A stretch of DNA of 64,000 nt. Origin: Isoetes taiwanensis (lineage: Eukaryota; Streptophyta; Lycopodiopsida; Isoetales; Isoetaceae). A model generated the notes under the pieces. That model saw only the letters and a program-made list of their open reading frames with translations, had not been told where the DNA came from and did no database searches. The stretch is from the NCBI GenBank assembly GCA_021234155.1, contig JAJEKV010000023.1, positions 5,479,945 to 5,543,944 on the forward strand. The letters are read 5' to 3'. Shown in pieces: positions 1 to 10,517 of this stretch (position 1 is the stretch's first letter; each line of letters opens with the position of its first letter). Made by a program: the position numbers and the translations under genes.

Positions 1-1
1 G

Positions 2-1036
2 CTTCATCTGAAATGGCTGAAAGAAAATGGTGGATCTCATGTACAGTATCATATTGTGTGGTCTGATGGTTGTGCTGCACAATACAAATCCAAAAGAAAT
101 TTATATTTCATTACCAGGTACTATGTTGAATATGGCATTCATTTACAATGGAACTACTTTGGTTCTGGGCATGGAAAAGGTGAACATGATGGAGAGTCTG
201 CCAAGGCCAAGCAGGTACTTGCAGCCGAACAGTTACGAGAACATGGAACAGAGATTAGAGGTGCACATGATGCTTGTGTTGTCTTAAGGAGCAAGCAATC
301 TAATGTTAACAGAGTATACTGGGAAGTGAAGGAGTCAGATATTGATAGAACCAATGCATTGGATGTGCAACCTCTTCCTGGTATTCAGAAATTGCATGCT
401 ATAGCTTCTATAAGTCCAACTGACCCCACCTTAGTAATGGTGAGACCATTATCTTGCTTTTGCAATGCTTGCATTAACTTTGAATGGGATGCTTGTGAGT
501 CCATTTCATTCTGTGGGAAGTGGCAATTAAAGAAGCTAGTACCCCGAGTAAGTACTCATTGTGAAGTAGAGAATGAGGAAACTGCTGCTTTTGCAAATGT
601 AAATGAAGAGCTAGAAGATCTAGTACAGGTAGGTGATATGTTTGCTTCTTTTGCTGCACCAGGAAATGAAGAAAATGTGCCATACTATATCCTTCTTTGC
701 AAGAAAACAAAATTTCTTTTGCAGGAAAATGTTATTGACGATTACAAAAATTATCACCATACAGGTGAAACAGTCATATCCGCCTATTACTATCAAAAAT
801 TGCCTGGTTGTCACCACAAGTATAAGTTATTGGATTACAAAGAAGTTCTTGTACCTGCAGAGTCTGTTATTGGAGCAAAGTTTGCAATGCCGAAAGTAAA
901 TCATAAGGTGAAGGGTGATTGTCTACTGATGTGCATGAGATGCTACTGGGAAGTTTGCCTGAAATGCTACATGATCTGGAATAGCTTGAACAGATTATAT
1001 GTTGGACAGATTATATGTTGGAGAGAAGTAATCTGA
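2..1036 (+). CDS. Transposase-derived protein, C-terminal part (cut by window start)
   Basis: The reading frame is open from base 2 with no start codon, so the 5' end lies outside the window. Near the N-terminus are a W-S-D-G-C-A-A-Q-Y-K-S motif (from about base 56) and, some 30 residues on, G-H-G-K-G-E-H-D-G. This pair of acidic and His/Lys motifs is familiar from uncharacterised, repeat-derived proteins of animals and plants that I take to have an RNase H-like, DDE-type transposase core; the family assignment is from memory. A Cys-containing stretch (C-F-C-N-A-C) follows, then a region that looks like a folded accessory domain. The last 30 residues are low quality and may be intron read-through, because AAG/GTGAAG near base 908 could be a splice donor. 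No terminal repeats can be tied to it here. It is probably a remnant or domesticated copy. Confidence 0.5.
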   Translation, partial: LHLKWLKENGGSHVQYHIVWSDGCAAQYKSKRNLYFITRYYVEYGIHLQWNYFGSGHGKGEHDGESAKAKQVLAAEQLREHGTEIRGAHDACVVLRSKQSNVNRVYWEVKESDIDRTNALDVQPLPGIQKLHAIASISPTDPTLVMVRPLSCFCNACINFEWDACESISFCGKWQLKKLVPRVSTHCEVENEETAAFANVNEELEDLVQVGDMFASFAAPGNEENVPYYILLCKKTKFLLQENVIDDYKNYHHTGETVISAYYYQKLPGCHHKYKLLDYKEVLVPAESVIGAKFAMPKVNHKVKGDCLLMCMRCYWEVCLKCYMIWNSLNRLYVGQIICWREVI

Positions 1037-1140
1037 AAAGAGAAAAGTGCTGGTGTAACATGATTTATATTACATTGTAATTGAGTACATCAACTTATTT
1101 CAAAACATGTTTCTTGTTATTGATAACTTTACAGAATATA

Positions 1141-1652
1141 TCAACTTCTTTTATGCCTAACTATTACATCCTGTGGTGGCTGAAATCTCATAGGTATTGC
1201 ATCCATTCTCCTAAGATTTCCGGAGCGCCATATAATGTTAGGACTAGCTGTGGCAGAGGCCACTGCTGCTTCTCTTGCAATTGGAAGCCCACTCCAGCCC
1301 TCACGCAGCACAGTTGACTCGTGTGCACTTGGCAACTGATTCCTTCCCCAAGGATCAGGATCATAGATCTTGTGAATTGCCCAAAGTATTGTTAGCATCT
1401 CATCCCTGGTGCTTCTGTCTTCGATCTGTTCGACCTGTTCCCATAATCCAGGCAGGCTGGTAAGGAATCTTGCTTCATACCCTAAGCCACAAGAGAATGG
1501 TACATCTGGAACATATTCTGCTTCAGTCCCTAAAGGAGATGGTGGTTCATCTGGTTCAACCTCTGCTCCATGTACATGTACAAGTTCTTTTTGTTCTGGT
1601 TCAACCTCTGCTCCATGTATAAATTCCTCTTCAATTTCATTTTCCTCAACTT
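1141..1652 (-). CDS. Unrecognised terminal exon
   Basis: An open frame of about 170 codons runs on the minus strand from a good splice acceptor (GGATTAG/AA at 1653-1654) to a TGA stop at 1141. It has no in-frame ATG until mid-way (1398), so it reads as a last exon. The first half is acidic and holds two near-copies of H-G-A-E-V-E-P about 15 residues apart. The second half has W-E-Q, L-W-A-I-H-K and D-P-D-P-W-G-R-N-Q-L-P stretches typical of a folded protein. I do not recognise the family. It lies just downstream of the decayed HAD domain on the same strand and could be the end of that gene, but no clean splice joins them. Confidence 0.4.
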
Positions 1653-1810
1653 CTAATCCAATAACAAAAGTTAAAAATTATTAGCATTTATAAAGTATTA
1701 AATCTAAAACTTCCTCAACCTTAAATATTAATAATAGATATAATTTAACAAGTACTCAAAAAGAGTTATGAAAGCAAATCCACATCTAGAAAAGTTACAG
1801 TAAAGCAGAT

Positions 1811-2458
1811 TCAGTTTATCAAAGGCATTGTACATAGGGCCTTTATTCTGTTCATATCTTCGCCGTATTCATCCACTATAGTCTTGATGATAATGTCACC
1901 ATATATGTCCCAATAGTCATCCAACTTATGCTCCTTTATGTAATTGGTAAAATCTGGTGCATATTTCAACCCTACCAGCCAATCAAATAAGAAGGACAGA
2001 TGGTTGTCGCGTTCTATCAAAGATGTCCATAGTGGCACACAAACATAACTTTCTTTGTTGAAAAGAGCTTTGTGCTTAGACTCAAACACACCACAGAGTC
2101 GACCATTGTATTTAGGATATTCAATGACAATACTATCCATAGGTACTACTTGAGGGGTTACACCAACTGAATTTGTGTAAGGAAGTCCCCAACATCTCTC
2201 TTTTCCATAAACATGTTTAAATTTTGGGATGCCATCTTCATAGAGCTTATCCAAAATTGATGTTATGATATCTAAGGGAAGAGTTGACCATATGGCCAAA
2301 TCCCAATGAAAGGAGGCATATTGAAGCATTGCTTTCATTGTTGGTCTACAGAAGAAAACTCCATGTTCTGTAATTATGGGCTTGTAAGAGGAAATATTGA
2401 TTCCTGGAGTTCTATAAAAGTAACCCAGAACACCTTATATCTCAAATATTAGGAGTCC
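1811..2458 (-). pseudogene. Decayed FCP1/NIF-type HAD phosphatase domain
   Basis: The minus-strand frame gives L-L-I-F-E-I-stop-G-V-L-G-Y-F-Y-R, then F-F-C-R-P, then W-D-L-A-I-W-S-T-L, and finally a D-N-H-L-S-F-L-F-D-W-L segment. This is the order of the CTD-phosphatase-like (FCP1/SCP/NLI-interacting) HAD fold: motif I (plant copies read L-L-x-x-D-L-N-G-x-L), the R-P-G/F-L region, motif II (W-S/T) and the C-terminal N-x-I...D-x-x-L-x-x-L block. The motif I nucleophile Asp is Glu here, and the Asn position is a TAA stop at 2427-2429. Catalysis is therefore not expected. The downstream 175 codons remain open to a TGA at 1811. Family assignment rests on motif order read by eye. Confidence 0.6.
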
Positions 2459-2614
2459 TGTAAGGAAGCAAAATATAATTAACATACAGTAGCACTAGGA
2501 TTGCAACCATTCATTGATTACATTATCAAGATTACATAAAGCCAAATGGCTTAGTGTTGTTTCCAATAAGAAAAAAGCCAATTGGCCTCATTTGATAAAG
2601 AGTTATGAAAGAAG

Positions 2615-4728
2615 TTAAGCACTACCATGCTTCTCGTGCGAGGTGCTAGTAGTGCCTGTTTCGATGAGATGGCTCTTATAATTAATCATAGCCTTAATGA
2701 GCACATGTCTCCTGGACTGTGCATACTCCGCATCAAACCAATCTGAAGAGAACTGAAAGAATGAAAATAAATAGTTTTCAGAATCAAATATTATATAAAA
2801 AGCAATTGTTGATATGTTATCTCACCATGCTCTTAGCCTGCACCTGGGCATCCACAAAGGCTTGCATATAACCCATGACATAAAGACCACAGGAGGCCAG
2901 GTCACCTTGTTGTGGAACCTCAGGTCTAATTTCTTTCTGCACTGAATTCTTCACATAAATATCAATCTTACGAGAACTGGAATTAATCAATGATGTAATG
3001 ATATCTTTATGAAGCCTGCAATAGAAAATAACATCAGAATTATGCACCATTACACTGAATTAATAGTGAGTGCACTTACATCATAACCATCCTCGTGTCA
3101 ACCTGCACATTCTTTAGCGAGTTCACAATAAGGATAGCTGGAGAAGACAAAGGGGTGCTGCTACAGTTCTTGGCCTTATCTAAAACAATGATGACCAGTG
3201 CATGGTGCATAGGATCCTCAATCTGGATTGGAATCATAATGTACTGTCATTTTCTCAATATGATTCCCTGAAGCCCTTTTTTGAACTCTGACCAATCCAG
3301 ATTTGTACCATCGGGTTGCATTAGATGACAGGTTTGTTAAAGGTCGCTCAGAGGCTAAGAAATTCTCTGAGGGGAAGAAAAAAAATGCATCACGCCATTT
3401 GTCAGGCATAATGCTAATCAGATACCTATTCACAAAGCAAGTGAGGTTAGATGTTCGGTAGTTAACCATAATGCAAAAAAGAATCTGATCAAGTTACCTT
3501 CCAAATATGTCTACATGCCTGTTGGACATGTGCCTGTCTCTGCAAAGACCTTCCACACAATATTTAGTCACCTTGATTAGAGGCTTTTGCTGGAAAGGGT
3601 AGCATGGAACTATTTTCAACAAGCTCTCCAGGTCTCTGGAAACCAAACTTGCATTATTGAGAGACAAATGAATTGCAACTACAACAGAATCTTACTTACT
3701 CTCCTGTGCTGTCATCTCTAGATCGAGCACTTTCAGATGATGTTTGGCTTCTAGTCCTGCAGAAGTCATCATAAAATTGTTCAGATATTACACTTTAAAA
3801 GCTTCAACTAACATAATAAATATTCACCTTTTGGTTGAAGTTGTATTTTGCATACACTCCTTCCTTTTTCTTGTCTGCTTCTCCTGTTTAACAACCTTGG
3901 TCTCCTCAACCTTGGTTTCCTCTATGTCATCAACCTTAGTGGCCTCAACCTTTGTTTCCTCAGCCTTTGTTTCCTCGGTTCTGGTTTCCTCCACTGCCAC
4001 ATCATCCTTTTGGATCTCTTGTACCTCCACCATCTCTTCCTCTCCCTTAATATGGCTACTATCCTCTATCTTTTCAATGGTTGCTTGAACAAAGGCTGCA
4101 GAAGATTCACCAATTTCCAACACTTCTGCATAAATTAGTCACCAAAGTTAATCAGTATTGTGAATCCTAATTTTAAGTTAATGGTATACTTGTTGAATCA
4201 TCACTCAACAGCATTTTCATTTTCTGCTGAAATGATGGCATTGGCTTAATAGGTTTCCAAATTGGTTTCTCTGGAAATTTATATTGTGAAGAAAGACCTG
4301 AGGAATCTGGAACTTTATACTGTGAAGAAAAACTTGAAGAACCTACAAAAAATGGTGTTTAATAATTGCAGTACATACAAGCAAAAAGAAGATGCAATAT
4401 ACCTGCAGTATTAACTACTGCCTTCTGCTTTAACTTTTCAACCTCTGCTGCATAATCCACAAATGTTCGAATGCTCGTGGCTATATGGAATTCCAAGTGA
4501 CATATCAAGCTCATATGACATGAAAATTAAATTCCAGGGATTGTAAATCAATCAAATGTGATATTTACTTACATGTATCCGAGGACTTCACTGGTACCTC
4601 AAGCTCTTCCTCAAAAGACTTTACAAGGTTTACAGGTGATGCCCATGTAGAAGTATTTCTCAAATCCTCCTGACCTTCTATCAAATCCAATACCTTGGAA
4701 GAAAGTGTTGTTGGCTTCTTGCTGTCAT
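2615..4728 (-). CDS. ULP1-like cysteine protease, multi-exon
   Basis: At least ten minus-strand exons can be read, with GT-AG borders where traced: 4573-4728, 4403-4480, 4190-4342, 3828-4125, 3700-3756, 3498-3635, about 3080-3425, 2826-3015 and 2615-2752 (TAA at 2615). Several introns are only 64-73 bp. The N-terminal half is Ser/Glu/Lys-rich with repeated V-E-E-T-K units and a basic K-Q-T-R-K-R-K run. The C-terminal half is a C48 (SUMO/NEDD8 deconjugating) peptidase: I-P-I-Q-I-E-D...H-H-A-L-V-I-I-V (catalytic His), A-I-L-I-V-N-S-L (family Asp replaced by Asn), and Q-Q-G-D-L-A-S-C-G (oxyanion Gln and catalytic Cys, codon 2889-2891). Exon 3080-3425 needs a +1 shift near 3235 between the upstream frame and the I-P-I frame, either a frameshift or an unseen intron. 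ULP1-like genes are known cargo of plant MULE/Kaonashi elements, so this may be transposon-associated. Confidence 0.7.
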
Positions 4729-5043
4729 CTACAATAGAGAGTAGAAAAAGACTTGAGATAAGAAAAGGAATATGCATGATTAACAAGACTATAATATCAT
4801 ATCCTTTTCTGGTTTCGTTATGCTACCAAAATCACCTGCATCAATCAAACATTGAGTATATCAGATCATCAGCTAAGAAATGTATTCTTAATGTACTCTA
4901 CAAGTACAGTCAATGAAAAAAATTAACTGACAATGTACTCCAATGTATCCATCTGCTAATGTACTCTGATTTATCAAGTAAATGTACGCAATGTACTGTT
5001 GAAATGTACTGAATGTACTCTGAAATTCATTGTTCTGACTTAC

Positions 5044-5218
5044 GGGGCAGATCACACGGATATGCAGTGCTCCGAGCGGGTTCAAACGATCTAGCAGTGC
5101 CAATTTTCGGAAAACAAACCAATTCTTGCTCCACTCGGTTAGCCAAGAAACAGGGGGGAACAAAATGGAGGGAATTTTTGGTACACTCGAATAATGACAT
5201 TTTCTTTAATGATGGCAA
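5044..5218 (-). other. Possible 5' exon upstream of the protease gene
   Basis: A minus-strand open frame starting at 5218 (M-P-S-L-K-K-M-S) ends at a strong splice donor, CCCC/GTAAGT (donor GT at about 5042-5043). No connecting exon to 4728 is certain: a GCAG acceptor near 4838 opens only a short frame with no clear donor. A second minus frame from 5163 is also open through the donor, so the frame is not decided. The 3' end of a LINE lies directly upstream at 5285. Confidence 0.25.
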
Positions 5219-5299
5219 TCAAAAACTTGCTATAATTAAAATACATAACGTTATATGTAATGTATTCGAATGGCCCTTTTTTTTATCACCCTAGCGTGC

Positions 5300-6734
5300 T
5301 TATACCCAGACGATCGGGCCCCAAACCTCGAGCCCGTACAGAAGGACAGGCTCGACCAGCACGCGAAACAGATGTGACTGATGGCCCCAATCATAGAGCT
5401 CTGCCTGGTGACTGTTGTTCTGCATGGCATAAAGCGCTTTCCAGCCTGCTGTCACCCACAAGCGGATGGACGTCTCCCAACAGAGCGAGGAGGGAAACTC
5501 CACCCCTAGGTACTTGTAGGTGGGCGTGACCTCCACAGGCTGTCCTCGATATGTGAGTGCAGGAGGCGTGGGTGACGTGAAGAGGATATGAGGACCATCC
5601 TGGTCTTGGCCAGATTCACGCGCATGTCTGTAGCCTGGTAGAATGTGTCTAGGGCATCCGGATGAGACCGCATACGGGGGTGTGGGCGGAGGAAGGTCAA
5701 CATCGTCCGCATAAATGAGCTGGCGGATGACCCGGTGCAAAAGCCGATGCCATCCCCCCAATGCTCGCGAAGCGAGGGCTCTAACCGGGTCAATGTAGAG
5801 GCCAAAAGTGTTGGTGAGAGGGGCACCCCGCCGGGACCGATACTACTAGTGAATGCTTGACCCGTTGGCGATCCCGCCAAAACAACTCTCATACACCCCG
5901 TGATATGGCATTCGCACGGGGCCGCAGCCCCGATTGGCGTAGTCTAGCCCACGCCTTTTCAGGGGGGGACCGTGATCGAAAGCCTTCGCGAAGTCCACAA
6001 AGCAAACAATACAAGTCCCGCCGATGGTTTGGGTGGTCTTCAATCGAAGGCCCGCGATGTAAAGATATGGTCAATCGTTGAGTGGCGGGTCTAAAGCCCG
6101 CTTGTGTGAGGGCTCGCACATCTGGCCGCCGGGCCGGGTCAAGCCGCTGCCGAGAATGCCCCAACGGTTTGGCAAATCTTGAACCGACCACGCGATCGTC
6201 CGGTAATTGGTGGACAAAGGTGGGTCGCCCGCCTTGTGAATGGGGACAACCCCTTGTGGTCCATTGTTGGGGAAACCTTCCCCGCAATGCTCGTTGAACG
6301 GGGTAGTGAGGATCGCACCGCCGGCCGCCCGCCCATTTGAGTAACTCGGCCGATACCGCCGAGGTCACCGCCTTCCCATTAGCCCGCCGTTCTGCGGGGC
6401 CCTCCACAACATCCTCCTCCACGAGAACCAATGGGGGGCCATCTGTGGGGGTATGGGCGTCACGCTGCCCCCGGTGGGTCATAGAGCTGCTTTGCAAGTA
6501 CCGCTCCCATTGCCGGGTGTGATGTCCCTCGTAGGCTGGCGGCCTTGAAGCACTCTGCGCCAAAAGGTTCGAGGATGAGTGTCCAGCCAGTAGAACATCT
6601 CCCCCGGTGCACGGCAAGGTGCGCCTTTGTCTCCTTCCGGATGGGCGTGATGCGGCGGTGGCCCCGCAAGCTGGCGGTACCGGATCCGTAATGTGGCGGA
6701 GATGGCGCTTGTGTTCTTTAAACTCCGCGATCAA
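5300..6734 (-). pseudogene. LINE reverse transcriptase, frameshifted
   Basis: Three overlapping minus-strand frames (6734-5889, 6043-5846, 5892-5300) together give a non-LTR reverse transcriptase. Block order is L-L-K-W-A-G, W-T-T...T-H-L...I-T-G/D-D-R, A-L-T-Q-A-G-F-R-P, D-F-A-K-A-F-D, L-I-Y-A-D-D and the downstream T-Y-K-Y-L-G-V-E-F segment. Every block is recognisable beside the better-kept copy at 15684-16965. Single-base gains and losses are unusually frequent. Confidence 0.8.
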
Positions 6735-7311
6735 ACCACAATTCTACGCGGAAAGATTGTTGTCCCCCGAAGCGGCTACGCGGGGGATCTCCCAAAACAC
6801 CATCCCCCGCGATCCCATAATAGCTCGATCAATTGGTATGTCTTTGCTCTAGTGTGGGGGTCCGCGAGATTCTGGCGGGGCATCCATGAGCATCTCGGCG
6901 TAGTCCTCGCGCTCGCTCATAATCCATCAAGGCGAGGATGGCGAGGGCTGGCATAGTGGGGTTCCGCGGCTTGCCAAGCCATGTCCAAATAAAGTGGGAG
7001 GTGATCCGAGTCGACCTCCTCATCCCGACTTGTCGGTGCCCACCCGGAAACGACTGATGAGATGCATATCTTGCGCAACTACGAGCACATAGTCCACCAC
7101 ACTAGACCCTCCCCCCTGATTGTCATGTCTGCAGGTGCACTTGTGAGAAACGGGCCACTGTGACAGGCCATTACAAATTATCAAGTCAAAAATACCGCAT
7201 AGCAGGAGCAACTGTCACCGCAAAGCGAAAGTGACCCGGTGTCATCCAATCCTCGTGGCTGTGTTGGTTGCCTCAAGGGCGTAGAGCTGCGGAGGACATC
7301 GTCGTGAGGGG

Positions 7312-7806
7312 TCAAGTCTCATGGGCTGCTCTACTCCTGTCCGTGCATTGAAATCCCCAAAAGGACGACCCTACCCAACTGCTTGTGTTGTTGTATGTCA
7401 TCATATAGATCGACATAAGGGTCCATCCTATCCGCATCGGAGTGGCTGCGATAGAAGGTGTTGTCTGCGTGAGGGAAATAACAGTGACGTAAAAAAGAGG
7501 GTTGCCACTGGTATTATGCACACGAACCCACAAGTACCGGTTATGTTTGTCTGTCTTCTGGAGGGTAACCGAATGTGCCAAGGTTGTCCGGTAGTAGCAA
7601 GCAACCCCACCATGACCCCTCCGGTCTCCGCATGGTGTATTAAAGACCGAGAAATGTTGGTAACCCCGCCAGACGTAGCTCAGCACGGCATGCTCCCATG
7701 TCTCCATGAGAAAGATGAGATCCATATCGGCCGCCACGGAGTTGAGACTGTCCCCCTTCTGCCAAGGGAAGCCTCGACAATTCCATGAGACCACCCGGAG
7801 GCACAA
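7312..7806 (-). CDS. LINE ORF2 N-terminal endonuclease fragment
   Basis: M-C-L-R-V-V-S-W-N-C-R-G-F-P is the usual opening of APE-type endonucleases (N of S-W-N-C-R-G). A conserved M-E-T-W glutamate follows about 25 residues later, and G-H-G-G-V-A-C-Y-Y-R is the family's (R)G-G-V-A-x-Y block. The frame is lost near 7430, where another minus frame continues. The enzyme would nick target DNA to prime reverse transcription. This copy is not expected to be active. Confidence 0.75.
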   Translation of the reverse strand: MCLRVVSWNCRGFPWQKGDSLNSVAADMDLIFLMETWEHAVLSYVWRGYQHFSVFNTPCGDRRGHGGVACYYRTTLAHSVTLQKTDKHNRYLWVRVHNTSGNPLFYVTVISLTQTTPSIAATPMRIGWTLMSIYMMTYNNTSSWVGSSFWGFQCTDRSRAAHET

Positions 7807-8671
7807 TTCCTATTTGTCAGCAGCAGTGGTATGCGCAGCCTAAGTCGCGGGGGGAGGACGGGAAGCAGAGGTCGAGGAGAAGTAGATGGAGCGGAGGCAA
7901 AAGATGTGGTCGAGGAGGGCGTGGGTCGTGAGGGGCAGGAGTAGGAGAAGGGGGACTGGTAGGAGAAGCGTAAGCGTGGCCACGCTCACCGCAATTGGGG
8001 CTGCGGGTCCGCAACCGTAGCAGGCTGGCTAAAAATGTGCATCCCGCCTCGAACCAAACCCGCGGCACCTTGGTGGCGGATGCCTCGACACCCGACAAGC
8101 CTCGTCGCCTCATGCCTCCGTTGTGCGCGGTGTGAGGTCCCGGTCCACGCAGGATCGCCCCTTCAAAGATCTTGCCCCGGGCGCAATATGGCATCACGCA
8201 CCTTCACGCATCCGCGAACCGGAATATGACAATGCGGTTGACGCCGGGCGCCGAGCCCCATGGCGGCTGCTTTCGGGAAATGTGTGCCTGTGGAATGTCA
8301 TCCAATCGAGAATGTGTGTTCGGATATTGTGGGCGAGACTCTCCCCCTCTTCTTACGGCATGCCTCGGACTACCGGGTGATTGTGGCCTCCGTCTGGCGC
8401 TCTTGGAGTTCTCGGCTGCCCGCGGGTCAAAAGGTGGGCGAGGGCGGGGGCCTCTTTGGCCGTGGTGGTGGTGGTGGTGGCTGGGATGGCATGGGGTGGC
8501 TTGAGTGAGGCGGCAGCGCGGCCCCGGCTGCCGGCTGCGGTACCGTGCATCTTGGAGGGGTTGCGGGTGAAGCGGTCCGAGCCGCCATCATCCCCCTGTA
8601 AAGTCGGGGCTCGGCTCTTGCGTGGCTTCTTCTGCCGCTTGGCCATCTCACATGCGCGACCGCTGCGGTGA

Positions 8672-9415
8672 CTATGAACCCGGTGGGGAGACCACGCCCC
8701 GTCTATGGATGGCTGCCGCGCACCCCTGGAGCTCCGTGCTCTGAGTAGCGAGGGTGTCTCGAGCCCCAGCACACGGGCGTCCAGAGCTGGGCTTGCTGCT
8801 CTGATCGTACTCTGAAGAATCCGAAGGGGTAATGCGGCTGTGCGGAAGAGCGCCCGCACTCCCGGGTGCCATGGTGGTGGCTTCCTCAACCCTCGATCGG
8901 GCGAGACATGGTGACCATCGCCTCGTGCATTGCCCGCCCCTCTCCGTGTCATGGTGTCGAGTGATGAATCTGAGAGTCTGGGGGCCCCGCATGTCCGCCA
9001 AGCTCCCGGCCTTTGCCGTTGCCGCTCGGTGTGCCAGGCCAAGGCCATCTTCTACGTGCTGTGTGCGGGTCTCCAGGCCTGTGGTGCGGTTCTTCTCGAC
9101 CACCAGTTGCCTTCTGAGCACATGGGGTGCCGAGGACTCCATCTCCACTGCCATGCCAGCCAGGCGGGCACTGTTAGCCTCAATGCGGGCACTGTTAGCC
9201 TCTACGCCCGCTTTGACATGGCTCCAATTCTCTGCCGAGGCAGGAGTTCCTGTATGGTCTGAGCAATCAATCCCTGTCGGCCGGGCCTTAGCCTTAGCCC
9301 GAGCCTCCTTCTTCATGGAGGATGACTCTCCCCTATCCATGATGGCTGATCGGGACCGTTTCTGTGGCGGCCCCTCGCCTTGGTTTTCCCAGGCTGGCCC
9401 ATCTTCTGTGGCCAC
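8672..9415 (-). CDS. LINE ORF1 protein (nucleic-acid-binding chaperone type)
   Basis: This open frame of about 247 codons lies at the 5' end of the minus-strand LINE. It starts at a GTG codon in the listed frame, with ATG codons downstream. A basic N-terminal part (K-K-E-A-R-A-K-A-K-A) is followed by a short heptad-like repeat (E-A-N-S-A-R-I-E-A-N-S-A-R-L) that suggests a coiled coil, then L-V-V-E-K-N-R-T-T-G-L-E-T-R. The same order occurs in the frame at 22296-22574, which supports real ancestry. The C-terminal third is Ser/Pro-rich and may be out of frame. ORF1 proteins of this kind bind element RNA before target-primed integration. Confidence 0.6.
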   Translation of the reverse strand: MATEDGPAWENQGEGPPQKRSRSAIMDRGESSSMKKEARAKAKARPTGIDCSDHTGTPASAENWSHVKAGVEANSARIEANSARLAGMAVEMESSAPHVLRRQLVVEKNRTTGLETRTQHVEDGLGLAHRAATAKAGSLADMRGPQTLRFITRHHDTERGGQCTRRWSPCLARSRVEEATTMAPGSAGALPHSRITPSDSSEYDQSSKPSSGRPCAGARDTLATQSTELQGCAAAIHRRGVVSPPGS

Positions 9416-9480
9416 CTGTGGTTAACATTGTGCACATGCTAGGTGTCAGTGGTGGCAGACTACGCTTGGCATGTTTAGGT

Positions 9481-9749
9481 TAGCATAAGTGTAGGGCTTA
9501 GATTTACCTAGATGTAGGGCTCAGATTTGTGGTCTACATTATATTAGACCAGAGCCTCTTCAGATGTATTCAGGTTTCATCTCATATTTGAAGAGCCTCA
9601 TTTGGCGCACATTTCCTAGATTCTTTGTACATATTTGTCTCCTTTGTTCTTGTTTCATGATCTTGAGCATGTCCGGCAGTCATGAACTGCTGCGGCAAGA
9701 TGTAAGAACTCACAATTAACAATAGAATAGTTGATCTCGAGTGAACATG
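9481..9749. other. Interval between two LINEs; no gene seen
   Basis: This AT-leaning spacer holds a loose repeat of TGTAGGGCT(C/T)AGATTT near 9490-9530. It may include 5' UTR sequence of the GC-rich LINE, or flank. No coding or RNA signal is seen. Confidence 0.4.
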
Positions 9750-10517
9750 GAATAATTTAATTTAATTTAATTTATGTCTATTGCTCACTTGGGTCTTGAG
9801 AGACCATGGAGCACATGAAACTCAATTTTACAACTTTAGTATTAAGGAACGGTATGCATCCACCGCCCTTATGTATGATCCCAATAACATTGGTGGCACA
9901 GATAATAAAGAATAAAAATTGGCCATTTGGATGCCAAAGCTGTTTCTAATATATACATATTCTGGGCATTGCAAGAAGACATGCTGTTCGTTTTCGATAG
10001 ATTTGCATACCTTGCAGTCTGTCTTCTACCTGTGTTTTTGTCCACCTTCCTGTCTCTACTTCCAATTTATGTGAGCCTGTTCTGTATCTTGCTATCAGTT
10101 GCTTATACACTTTTGGTAGGCATGCTTTCAAAAATCGCTGGCATTCATAGACATGTAAGTAGTTCACATTGGTCTGATAATGTATCATTCTTTTCTCTGG
10201 TTCAGCCCAGATGTGATCCACTGCTACCTTTTCTAACAAATCTCTTGCTTCTTGCTTCTCTGTTGGCCAATTTGAACTGTTTACCCCCCAATTGTTTGCC
10301 CATTGCATTAGGTCCTTTTCCCATCCTTCAGATTCTATCAAGGCAAGATGAGATAGACAGCTGGTATCCTGCTCTCTAACTCGATTGTAAAAATTGATAG
10401 CCTGAAACAGCCCTTCAAGTTCAAGCAGGAACATGCCCACTTCTGCCAGCATTATGGCATAAGGGATTTGGGATCAGATTCCAAGCTCCTCCTTTATAAA
10501 CATTTTTTGAACTGTTT

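Larger units (their letters stand above)
5285..9480 (-). mobile_element. LINE (APE-type non-LTR retrotransposon), GC-rich and frame-broken
   Basis: Read on the minus strand, the order is ORF1 (9415-8672), APE-type endonuclease (7806 downward, V-S-W-N-C-R-G-F-P...M-E-T), then reverse transcriptase (6734-5300) with L-L-K-W-A-G, A-L-T-Q-A-G-F-R-P and the Y-A-D-D catalytic box at 5702-5713. The RT is split over at least three frames by small indels. Protein matches to the LINEs at 15.7-17.7 and 21.2-26.5 kb show one family. The C-terminal region after E-V-W-G-P is missing, and the copy ends in GGGTGATAAAAAAAA near 5285, like the 3' end of the 26.4-kb copy, so an internal deletion near the 3' end is likely. 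The element is much richer in G+C and CpG than its relatives. No target duplication was found. Confidence 0.85.

Noticed and set aside
7321-7788. 155-codon plus ORF
   Set aside because: Shadow of the LINE endonuclease on the opposite strand.
8353-9048. 231-codon minus ORF and several long plus ORFs in the 8.0-9.4 kb GC-rich part
   Set aside because: High G+C removes stop codons by chance. Only the ORF1 frame has a homologue elsewhere in the window.
5285-9480. Bacterial contamination or a horizontally acquired segment
   Set aside because: Despite the GC contrast, the segment encodes the same LINE family as its neighbours and has no prokaryotic signals.
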